NCBI RefSeq assembly: GCF_031877795.1
Contig: NC_133935.1
Span: forward strand, 86,620,748 to 86,684,747
Length of the DNA stretch: 64,000 bases
Source of the DNA: Strix aluco
Taxonomy: Eukaryota > Chordata > Aves > Strigiformes > Strigidae
Reading direction: 5' to 3'
The first letter of the stretch is position 1. Each line of letters starts with the position of its first letter. Shown piece by piece: positions 38,416 through 49,774 of the stretch. A program made the position numbers and the translations under genes. The notes under the pieces are model-generated. The model worked only from the letters and a program-made list of their open reading frames with translations, ran no database searches and was not told where the DNA came from.

Positions 38416-38480
38416 TAATATTACGACACGTTCTAAAAGTGTAACCTTCAACAGTAGGATGTTTTATAGTCAGTTTTATT

Positions 38481-39151
38481 GCCAGTCAGAGAGGGACCTG
38501 GGGGTGTTGATTGCCAGCCGGCTGAACAGGAGCCAGCAGTGTGCCCAGGTGGCCAAGAAGGCCAATGGTATCCTGGCTTGTATCAGCAATAGCGTGGCCA
38601 GCAGGGACAGGGAAGGGATCTGACCCCTGTGCTCGGCACTGGTGAGGCCGCCCCTCGATGAGTGGGTTCAGTTTTGGGCCCCTCACTCCAAAAAGGCCAT
38701 TGAATGACTCGAGCGTGTCCAGAGAAGTGCAGGGTCTGGAGCACAGGTCTGATGGGGAGCGGCTGAGGGGACTGGGGGGGTTTAGTGTGGAGAAGAGGAG
38801 GCTGAGGGGAGACCTCATGGCCCTCTGCAACTCCCTGAAAGGAGGGTGCAGAGAGCGGGGATGAGTCTCTTGAGCCAAGGAACCAGCGGCAGGCCAAGAG
38901 GGAATGGCCTCAAGCTGCGCCAGGGCAGGGTCAGACTGGCTCTTAGGAAGGATTTCTTTGCAGAAGGGGTTGTTGGGCGTTGGAATGGGCTGCCCAGGGC
39001 AGGGGGGAAGTCCCCATCCCTGGAGGGGTTGAAGAGTCGGGTTGACCCAGCGCTGAGGGATCTGGTGGAGCTGAGAACGGTCAGTGTGAGGTTAATGGTT
39101 GGACTGGAGGATCTTCAAGGTCTTCTCCAACCTAGATGATTCTGTGATTCC
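38481..39151 (+). mobile_element. CR1 LINE copy, 5'-truncated, plus strand (copy D)
   Basis: About 670 bp, starting at GCCAGTCAGAGAGGGACCTG and ending at GATGATTCTGTGATTCC. Nearly identical to the copy at 27041, including [12 protein letters not shown], the TGA (38705-38707) and the missing base (about 38851-38860). It also has its own 14-bp deletion just after 38727 (AGAGAAG joined to TGCAGGG). It lies about 65 bp beyond the LTR-like element, so this spot has taken insertions repeatedly. Confidence 0.94.
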
Positions 39152-42100
39152 CTGACAGTTCAAGAAATTCCTGTCAAGATTAAACACTGTCAGGAGTGAA
39201 CGCTGTGCAGCACTGCCCCAGGACAGGACTGAGCCATTCAAAAAGAGCCAGGAGCTACTGGCAGAGCTGAGTTACAAGGTATTGTAGTCATACCCTCAGC
39301 AGGCTGCTGCTGGGTTACACCAAACTCTTGGGCACAGCTTCCCTCTTGTGTCTCCTAAAGGAGAAACAGAGGGTTTGTTCATAAAAATAAATCTTTTAGA
39401 AGTAAAGAGTGTTTGGGAAGCTTAATGAATGTTTGCAAAGTCAGCTATTAAAATCCCCACCTTTGTTGGGGCTCAAGGGAGCCTTCCTTCTTTTCCCTAT
39501 GCCTTCAGGGGATATGAGAGTATCTTCAATTTGCCCTTGTCCTCACATTGCTGAGAAGAAATGACCATTATTGGCTACAAGAAGACAGAGCTCCTGGGAT
39601 TGTGACTTCTAGAGTAGAAAATTGGATATCAGGGCTTTACAGCTTCTGGTCCCGTGCATCTGGTGGGTGGGCGAAAGCACAGCACTTGCACTCGTGCCTC
39701 AGCACACCCACTTTCAAAACATGTGCTAATTCTTTCATGTATGAGAAGGATCCCTCAAGTTCCTTAAATAAAAGGTACTTTGTGAGGTCAAAATGTTGTC
39801 ACCGGAGACCGTGAGCTTTTGTTGTAGAAGTGTAATGCTGATCGCATGGGCTTTTAAAAAAATAAAATGGTCTTTTAAAAAAATAGTGCAAAGAATGGAG
39901 AAAATTCATTTACTGGAGGACAACTCAGCGAATATTTTTTTTATCTTTCAGAGGATAAAACACGTGTGTGTATATTGATTTTTCTTAACCTTTTGTTTTG
40001 TTGGTAGCTGGTTGAAGCAGCTTTTGTATGCTGAAACAAGCAACCTGGCATTTAGCAAACGCTATTTTTTTGAGAGATCTTGTCAGATTTTTAATTGGTG
40101 AATGTGTCTGCCTTTTATTTATTGTTAGGCGTTTTTCTTTCCAATTAAAGGTTGCTATTTTTTAAAACTGGCCTTTAATAGCTGCTTTAATTGGGAGAAA
40201 ACAAACTTTAGCAGTGACTCTGTAAGACCTCCTTGAAATCTTTGTGCTAGTCTTTCACACAGGCAAACACATACGACAGATGTCAAGGAGAACTAAAAGT
40301 GAGGCAAGATATAGTGCTTTTCTTACTTTCATGTCTGCAGAAGTTGAAATTACAGGCAAAAAGCCTTGAACACATTTTATTTTTTACAAGTGGGATTTTT
40401 TTTAATGCTTTCTGGCCACAATTTTCATTACATTTACAGTGAACTTTGTTGAATGGATTCTTACTAATGACATGGCGTTTGGTTTTCTCTTTCTGGCTAA
40501 AGCGATGGAACTGATATCCTAGTTTGTGATGTGGAGTGAGAAAGATGGATGTATAGCTGTTGCCGTCGTTGTTACATTTGGGAAATAGCTGCTACAAGAA
40601 ATAAAGCCGAGTTACTCTGATCTGTATGCACTGTAATGGTCTCTTAAAACCACTTTTATTGCTAATGGTGTTTTCCAGTGTTATAAAGGTAGCGGTTCTT
40701 CTGTAAGACAAGTAGCTCAGAAATTCATTGAGAATAAATTGTATATGGCAGAGTATGGTTTTAAACAATACATTTTCCTGAAATGATCTCGAGGCACTTG
40801 TATAAAATGTATGCATATTTGGCAAGTGTTGGGTTGTAGCTTGATACAGATACTTGATTACATTTAATAGCAACAAGAGCTGAGGGTGCATGTGTGAATA
40901 TGCAGCCATATGGGCAAGGACAATATGTGTGACCATGCCTTGTTGAAAGCTCAAGGTACTTTATTTTTCAGTTCTTATTTTAGCTTTAGACAACGCGCTG
41001 TGCAGAGCTGGCGTTCAGCCTACGCTTACAAAACTAGGAAGCTGTAATAGTTGGTTTTGTTAGTAAATGATTACAAGTTCTGTGGTTTCAACTCTTTCGA
41101 AGACGTTGCCTCCAACAGCTCTTCCTTCCAGTGCAGTATTGAAACCTTCAGGTTAATAAGGAAATTTCCAAAGCCTCTTGGGGATTCAAGCAGGGCTGCT
41201 GTTCTGATGCAGTGTGATATCAAGGCTGGGTTCGTAGTGCAGGGTGGGCAGTGGCTCCTTAAATACTCCTCATCCTGTAATCATCCAGGTGGCACACATA
41301 AGTAGCATTGTCCAACCTCTGCTCTTGCAGATTTGAGAACACTGAGCCTTAGGACTTGGGTTTTCTCCTGGGAATGTGGCAATTCATGCAATAGCTGTGT
41401 TGGCTTTTTGGATCAAAAGTTAATTACAGAAAAAAGGTAGAGAGTTGGTACCTGTGGTCTCCTGTACATGGAGATAGTCCTGGACAGGTTTCTCGCACAG
41501 TTTGGGGGTAGTTGGGTCGCTTTGCTTGTGCCTGGCACTGTAAGTGGCATCTCATGGGGCTGTCTGCTGCCTGCATCCCTTTTCCAGGCTGGAAAATGCT
41601 GTGCAGCTGGTGTCGTTAGGGTTTTGCCTGTGTGCGGGATTGTTTTTTCACCTTAATGTACTGCTGTTGGAGACACCTGAAGGAGTGTGACTTCTGTTGA
41701 AGTCATCATCTTAAATGACTGCAGTCCAGTCTTTGTTTCAGAAATCAGCTGCTCGCTTGCATCGTTTGTATTGGTGTGGTGAAATTTGATTAAGAGTTGG
41801 TTAATTTAGCAAAATAAAGAATTCCCTGATGATACTTATTTAGATGGCTGTAGGCTGCTCAGCCTTTTCACTGCAGCTATCATGCATACAGCTGCAAGCC
41901 CTCAATGATAAAAAGATCATCAACTTCTGTTGAAAATGCTCTAACCAACTGTGTAAGTGGCATGAAAGATTAATGGAATGTAAGCAGAGGAGGGAAATGT
42001 TTTATAATGCTCTGTTTACTTTGTATGTTTAACAGCATTTTGAAGAGACTCGGTTCTGCCGCTTCTTGTAGTGAAGGAGTGAGTTATTTCTTTGTTTGCA

Positions 42101-45034
42101 CAATGGAAATGTGGTCGTCTGGAGGCTGGGTACTTTGTGTTCCCCTTGGTGAGCATGGAGCCTGCTGGCCTCAGGATTTCATCATTTTGGTTTTTTTTAA
42201 CAGGAAGATCCTTTATAATTTTATAGTCGCTTAACAGTGGTAACCCATTCTCCATGCGTATTGACTTGTACGGTGCAATTTTTGACTACCTTCTTTCCAG
42301 CCCCTCACTGTCTCTGTGAAGAGAGTAGTTTGTGCCCTGAACATTTTGATTCATTTCCTCAAATCCAGAATTTCATAAGAACAATCAACTAAGCTGTAAA
42401 AATAATGAGAAAATACTCAACGTGTTGCTACTGAGTTGAATTGTTAAATACCTTTTGGATTTTTTTTTTCTTCTGTCTGGCTTTTTTTCATAAGGAACCA
42501 ACTTTTACAATGGTTTCAGTGAGACTCTGCAGAGGTTTCAAAACATGTATTATCAGATTATATGCTTTGAGGTTAAGTAGTGCTGGAAGCTGTAGATCAC
42601 CCCATTTGGGACTTGCCTTTAAGACAACAGTTTTCAATTATAAAATTCAAATAAGTCCATTTAGTTTAATGAACCTCTGGAAATTTGCAGAGCAGTGTAG
42701 ACAGTGTGCTGAAGTACAGTTGTTCTTGTCCCAGGGTGCTTTAAAAAAGTTTTTCATTGTGCTCTGTTGAAATGTAGCTGCTTGTAAGGTCTCACAGGGG
42801 GGAACAGCTTTGAGGACGAAGAATATTGCTGAACTGCTCCAGACAGACTTTTTTCCATACAGGATTTTTTCACTCCCGTAAAAATAAGTCTTAAGGGGGA
42901 AAAAAAAAAACAAAAAACACCAACCAACCAAGCCCTGATTTTCAGAAAGGACCAGATTTTATTGTTTCCTCACGCATTTTATTCTGATTAGCTCAGAGGC
43001 TTAAATACTAGCGAGGTGCCACCAGTAAACATTTTGAAAATACGTGTTTGATCTTAGGTGTTGCTTGACATTTTCACTACAAGGCCCAGTCCTTGAATTT
43101 ATCAAGCTCAGGCCCATTGTGTGTTGTTCTGTTTCCCTCTACAGCTTTTTAGGGAGGTAAAGATGCTAACAAATTAGTGCGTTTTATCATACAGCATTTC
43201 CTCTTGCAGAGCACTTATATGCATCGTCCATGCGTCTGTGAAGTCAACACTTGATCCTCCCAACAACTTACACTTCAAACTCACTGCTGCAATTCCTGTG
43301 ATAATTTGCAACTTGACAGTGTCTGAGTAACTGTCTGGTTACGGTTGCTTCTGCTGGACAGCTGAGATGTGGACAGATGCTCTCTCTCATCTCAGTTATT
43401 TTGTTCCCTTTCCCTCGCATCCTGACCTCTTATCTTTTATTCACCTGTTGTTGTTTCTTGTCTGTTAGATTTCCTGCCACAAAGAGCTTGTGCTGTCGGT
43501 CTGAGCGGCGTCTCGCAGTGGGGCGGCTGTGTGGTTGGCCTTTGGGTGTTAGTGCACTACAAATGTCTAGTAATGATCACAACGGTTTAAACCAAAACGA
43601 GAAAGCAGGTACTGTAATTGGTGTGTGGCCACAGTCATCAGCAAGAGGTGCCTTATGAAAAGTAACTAGATTCTAATGGGTTTCTTTTACTCTGCTTTTT
43701 TTTTTTTTTTTTCCCCTTTTTAATACTGAAGTCTCCTTGGCACATTGCAGCGATTTCCTGCAGAGAGGAGACTGGTCTTTCTAGACATCCACAGTGCTCT
43801 GTGATTATTTGTTGCTTCTAGCAACTGCTTTCTTTGTTTAACTCCATAAATCCTTTGTTGGTCAAAAATTGTCTGTGTTGGCTAAGGCCATGCTTTGATT
43901 TTTTTTCTTTTCTGTAGCCTCTCACAGAGGCTTGTTGTGTTCTGGTTTGTGTTTTAGGTCCTTGGTATGGTGTAAAATGGAGAATAAATAAATAAGTAAA
44001 ACCTCCTTCTCTAACTTTCCTTCCTAAAGGGTAATTTTGATAATCTTCGCGCTGTGCTATTAATTTTATTGTCCGGAGTGATGCAAGTATATGTGATACT
44101 TTGTGAAATGTATTCAGGAGAGTTTTTGTAATATTGATATGCAGTACCTACCCAGCACTCTTTATCTATAGATTTCAAAGACGGACAGTAAGAATTCTTG
44201 TTTAACTGGTTTCCAAACTATAAAACATTGAAAACCTCCCCTGATTTCTTTGGAAGGGATGGATCATAGTGTATCCCTTCAACTTTGGATTTTGCCCAAG
44301 GCTGCAGTGTGTACTTAAGAAGCTTCTTCTGTTGAACAGATTTCTAGCATTTTTTTTTTACTGGAGAAAAAGGTTACAACATGAATGAGTCCTGTAAGTT
44401 GGCCGCAGTTCTAAACATAGCCTTAGCTTCCACCAAGCCAAGCTTTAAGCCAAGCTGTGTTGTGCGCAGTTGATACCACAAGCTGTCTGTATTATTGTAG
44501 CTTCAAAGGTGTTTTAAAGCGAGGAACTGGGAGGCTTAACAAGGCATATGATAGTGTAGAGCAACGTAGAAACAGGTGGCAGAAAGTTTACTGTGGATTG
44601 CTGTTAAAATTGGAGCTTTGTTTGATCCCCCCAGTGATTCAGCACTCCATTCAATTACGCTTCACTAAAATGTTCCTTTTCCTCATCAGATGAGAAATAT
44701 TTAAATTTGATCAGCTTGCCTTTTTTTTTGTTGGTGTTTCCCACTGTCTTTAATGAGTGTTTTCATTTGAATAAGCGACGCTGAGTGAAGGCAAGTGAAT
44801 TGCATGCTTAAAGAAACCTGATCCAGAAGTAACGGAAGATTCTTCCTGGATTTCCAAGCTGCACCTGTGCATCACCTAATACTCTGTTCTGCCTTTAACC
44901 ACAAATATTTGCGTACGTTTTCTCTGATATTGAGGAAGAGAGGCTCTACAGGGACAGCAGATGCTGAACATCTACAGCAACGGTCAAAAGCAGCAGGGAC
45001 TTCAACGCCCCTCTCCTGTAAGAATTGTCTAGCG

Positions 45035-45744
45035 CAACGGTTCTCAACCTGTGGTCTGTGGACCTCCGGGGGCCACGATGTCATCACAGGGGGTCTGCAA
45101 AAGCTTAAAGCAGTGGTGGGGAACATCCTGTGCCTCCTTTTCCCACAGCCCCCTCCCCTCAATGCTCCTCTCATACTCAAGCCTCCCCCCCACCAACGCC
45201 TGCCCTGACATGGTGGTATATTTGGTGCTAGTATGGTTGGTGGGACTCACTTTAACTAGTTGGTTTTTCTCTTAAAGACATTTTCTTAATCCTTTTTAGG
45301 GCCACAACAGGGCTGAAGTCTGTTCCTCCAAGTGGTGGCCCTGGAGCCCTAAACAAAAATATATGGTGATTGAACACAGACAAACAAGGGGGGAGGTGAG
45401 AAGAATTGTAAAAACTTTTCATCAAATTTTAATGTAAAAATTGGCATCAAATTCAGAATTAGCACATTAAAATACCATAAAATGGGCCAATTGAACAAAA
45501 GAGTGTTGATGCTGTTATTTAAAATTCATATGGAATCATTGCAATAAAGATATAATAGGAGTGTGTGCATTAACAGATTAACTTATTTCCACCTCTCTCC
45601 CAATTTGAAGACCCTTCATGAGAAAATTGAAATAAATATTTGATGCAGCCTAGTGCTTTAAATCCTGAATTAAGTCTTGGTGGTCTGTAGCCACAAAAAG
45701 TATTTAAAGAGGGTCTGTGATGAAGGAAAGGTTGAGAACCCCTG
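45035..45744. mobile_element. hAT/Charlie-type DNA transposon relic (non-autonomous, 710 bp)
   Basis: The left end CAACGGTTCTCAACC and the right end GGTTGAGAACCCCTG are inverted repeats of the Charlie-type terminus CAGGGGTTCTCAACC. Subterminal GGTCTGTGG and GGTCTGTGATGA-like sequences also fit hAT elements. The flanking 8-mers GTCTAGCG and GTAGTGTG agree at 5 of 8 positions, so any target duplication has decayed. No transposase-like frame is present; the inside is AT-rich. It is probably an old, internally deleted copy. Confidence 0.75.
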
Positions 45745-46427
45745 GTAGTGTGTTGCAGGTGCTAACTTGGCATTAATTTTCTAAAACACATACTTGCTTT
45801 TTGCACACGGTATCTGTTCTTTCACTTTTGTTTAATAAAAAACTACAGAAGCATAATGCCCACATACTGTTATTACAATGTTCTTCCTGTGAAACAAATT
45901 CTCTAGTCAAGAAATTGATAATTAAGACTCCGTTTACTATCCATGGCTTAGCAGTAATCATACTTAACAGGTCTGCCCTTAGGGTAGGTAAAATAGGCAG
46001 GCAGTTATCCACCCAACCTAGCTGGAGGCATCAGAAGAAGCAAATTTGAAGAAATGAAACATTTATTGTTCATTAGCGTTAACAATTTTCTCTTAAAATT
46101 GACACTCAATCTAATTTTCTTGGCATTTTATTGGACAGGTAGGAAGCTAACTGGTGGGCTGGCAAAAGAAATTACTCATCTGCCCTGGAAAACAGACTAA
46201 AACCCTTGATAATAGAAGCTGTGTGGGGAAATATGAGACTTCTCAGTGTAAACAGAAATTCTTGGTGAGTCTTGAATCTGGTTCCTGCTGGAGCTGTAAT
46301 TTTGAGGTTGATGTCTGTAAATGGAGAGTCTTAAAGGTTGTTGTTAACTTCCTTTTGCCACAGTGCGAAATATGGGGGTGATGGGAGCAACTAAATGCAA
46401 GATTTGGTGGAGAAAACACTCTTATGT

Positions 46428-46959
46428 AGGGAGGTGATAGTCCCCTTGTGCTCTGCACTGGTGAGGCCACACTTGGAGTATTGTGTCCAGTTTTGGGCAC
46501 CTCAATACGAGAGAGATCTCGAGGGGCTGGAGCGAGGGCAGAGGAGGGCAACGAAGCTGGGGAAGGGCCTGGAGAATAAATCCTGTGAGGAGAGATTGAA
46601 GGAGCTGGGACTGTTTAGTTTGAAGAAGAGAAGGCTGAGGGGAGACCTCATCACTCTCTACAGCTCCCTGAAAGGACGTTGTAGAGAGGTTGGTGCTGGT
46701 CTCTTCTCACAGGTGATTAGTGACAGAACAAGAGGGAACGGCTTTAAACTGCAACAGGGGAGGTTTAAAAAGAGTGGTGAGAGAGTGGAATAGGCTGCCC
46801 AGGGAGGTGGTGGAGTCCCCATCCCTGGGTGTGTTTAAGGGTCGTTTGGATGAGATGTTGGGGGATGTGGTGTAGGGGAGAACCTTGTAGAGTAGGGCTG
46901 ATGGTTGCACTCGATGATCCCAAGGGTCTTTTCCAACCTGAATGATTCTGTGATTCTAA
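46428..46959 (+). mobile_element. CR1 LINE copy, 5'-truncated, older subfamily
   Basis: About 530 bp. It is open across [40 protein letters not shown] and [16 protein letters not shown], then frameshifted just before a [18 protein letters not shown] segment. It ends CCAACCTGAATGATTCTGTG. It has no TGA at the position where the younger copies are interrupted, so it serves as a reference for the unbroken frame. Confidence 0.93.
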
Positions 46960-49746
46960 TGAAGGAAATGCAGCGACAAGGTACTTGATGAAGCAGGAGT
47001 GGTGTGGATTGCACCCTGAATTCAGGTTCAGAAAACCGAGAGCTTGTGTGTGGTATAAGGGCATTCAGCACACTGCAGAAAAAAACAGGGTTGGACTGTG
47101 GGTATTTGGAGCTCAGAAATTCATGGATTTGTGTCTGACTGACCTATTTTTGTTATTGGCCCCTGTAGAATAAAAGAGAGGGGAAAATAGATGAGAGTTG
47201 CTTCTCTGATGCATCAGCCCGAGGTACACTAGTAGGACAGCAGCATATGCTAAACCTAAATCTTTACTGTCAAACAGGAAAGTAAATTTGAAAATGCAGA
47301 TGGAGGAGACTCGTTCATTTGTGCATCCCTTGGAGAGAAAGATGAGTGGATTTCTTCAGGAACCCAAATTTTTCCACATTTGCTGTAGGTGTCTCAGCAC
47401 AAAACAGTCCCCTTGAAGCTTTGTGGTTCTAGCGCCAGCCTGAGCTCGTTGGTGCTGCAGCTGCCTAAAGTACCTGCAGTGATGCCTGTTGCTGGCTTTG
47501 CAAGGGCTTTTCCTATTAAGAGTCACAGGATGCCCCAGAAAAAGCATTTCTTAGTCACTGCCCCTGTGGCTATTCTCAGTTTGCACTAAACTTGGGATGT
47601 GGGGACTGAGCAAAGAAGTCTGTTGTGCATTTCATTCGCATCAGAGCTTATTTTGTAGTAGTTTGTTGGTGTGGATAAGCTGCACGTTTGTGGGAACATG
47701 GGTGTTACACAGAATAAAGATTAATCTGTGTGTGGCGTGCTTTCTGGGGTGCTGGGAGCTGTGATGTTAAATCCTGTTTTGGGGCTGGAGTGCATTTGAA
47801 GCTCAAAACTAGCATGTTACGAAGGGAGGTGAATTGCTTTGTAGTTTTGCAGCTGATCATCTCTGTACTGCATTTCTGTACTCCTGTAGTTATCTGTTGT
47901 GCCACATGATGTGTAGTACAATGGTGTTTGTTTTCTTCTGCTGCTGAATAGCTTAGTAAACATCATGTTCTTTCAGTTCACAACAGCAAAAGAAATTTAT
48001 TAGCTTGTGAAGAAATTATGGCTTGTTTTCTGTCCTTGTACATCATCTGCCTGTTTTTCTTGCGTTGTTTGAATGTTGCAGACTTCGCTTTTTTCTTTTT
48101 TTTTTCTTCCTCCCCAAATGAATGTACCACACTGTAGGAGTAAATTTACAGAGGAGATGAGATTCTCTGGTAGTTCTGTAGTCCAGGCACCTGCGGATCT
48201 TGGATAGGTCTGTGAAAAACATTGCTTTGTCAAAACACAAATAGCCAACACTAAGTCCATAGTGTGAGAAGAACTTGTTATATAGTGTATGGAATCTGCT
48301 GGTGTTAGTTGTTGCTGGAACCAGATTAATTACATTGGTTCTTAGAGAAAAGTGTCTTTTATCCCTACTTAATGTGTTGCATTTTCTAAGTGCACCGTAT
48401 TTATTTACTATGGTAAAGAGTAGCTATAACCTGTAGCATTTCTGCATTATAAAAATGAGACATTGTGTGACTTTCTCAAAGCTCCTTAGTGTTTTAGTGA
48501 GAGGAGCATTTCATTTTGCTGCTCAGGGGAAAATGCTGAGACTCAGCTCTGTGGAGAGAAGAAAGTTTTAACCACAAAGTGGGTTTTCCAACTGCTTCCA
48601 GATACCCTGTTGAGCATTTATAGGTAAGCGTCCAGAAATCAGAAATCTCGCCTCCCGGTGTTTTGAATGACTCTTCAGCTTTTGATGGCTACAGTCTGTG
48701 GAACTGTTGTAAAGCAACAGGTGAGGGTAGATTTAAACATACTTTTGGGTTCAGGCAGTTTAAGGCTTTAGGCATCCTGCAGAATGACAGTGCTTCAGGA
48801 CTCCGGTAAAAGTCTTTCCACATAGTCCCTCTGCTAGTTATTTGAGTTGGATGCTGGAAAGCGGAGATGAAAAATGCTTGTGATCTACAGATCAAATTCA
48901 ATGAAAATGAATAGTCCCAATGGACCTTTTTTTTATTAATTTAATTCCAGTGTAAATTCACTGACCTCAGGGAAAATAGCAAGCCTCGTTTTTTTTTCTT
49001 GTATGAAAAATGCTGTGCATCCCACGATAAAAACATTTCAGGATTGTGTCTGATCATCTTCTGCTCTATCCTGTCTTCCATATGTGGAAGTGACTCCAAG
49101 GAATTAAGCATTCTGCATTTGTGTAATCTGTATTTTTAACTGTGTAAAATCAAAAGTCAATGAGATTTGGCTCAATGAATTTGTTTTACTGTAGCATAAA
49201 AATGTGTCTTAACAGACTAACATCCAGTTGGAATTAGTCTAATCCTATTGAGCTCTTGCTAATGAGATAGGCATATGCAGCCATCCAGCTGCCAAGTACA
49301 AATTACAGGTATCTTACAGGGGAGGCGGATTCTCATTTAGAAAAATGAAAATGAAAAAACAAGGCAACTGATCAGGGAACCCTACTGGAGATCCCCACTG
49401 AGTTCATAACCTGCGTGTACTCGGTATCTAAATTGACGTTCCTTCTGTTTGTCATATGTTTTAAATGCTTTTGTTTTTCAGGGAGTTCTAAAAAGCTAAT
49501 GTATATTTATCACTGTTTCACAATCCTGTCCTGTTTTGTAATTCCCCCTTCAAAGTTCTTTCTGCAAAGTTCCTTTCCCAAACAATTTTGATCCTTTCTA
49601 TTTGGCAAACAGTGTGTTGACTTTTCTTCTTCCTTGCCACACATTTTAATAGAACTGAAGCAAGCAAAGATGCCCTTGGCTTACTTTTCTGCAGTGTTAG
49701 CAGGAACATATATAATCTCAAGAATATTAAGTATTCCTTGCTTTGC

Positions 49747-49774
49747 TTTTTTTTTTTTCTTTTTTTTTTTTTTT
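49747..49774. repeat. Poly(T) tract
   Basis: Two T runs separated by a single C, followed by TTTTCCGCAG, which looks like a strong 3' splice site but precedes no recognisable EXOC4 exon. Confidence 0.8.
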
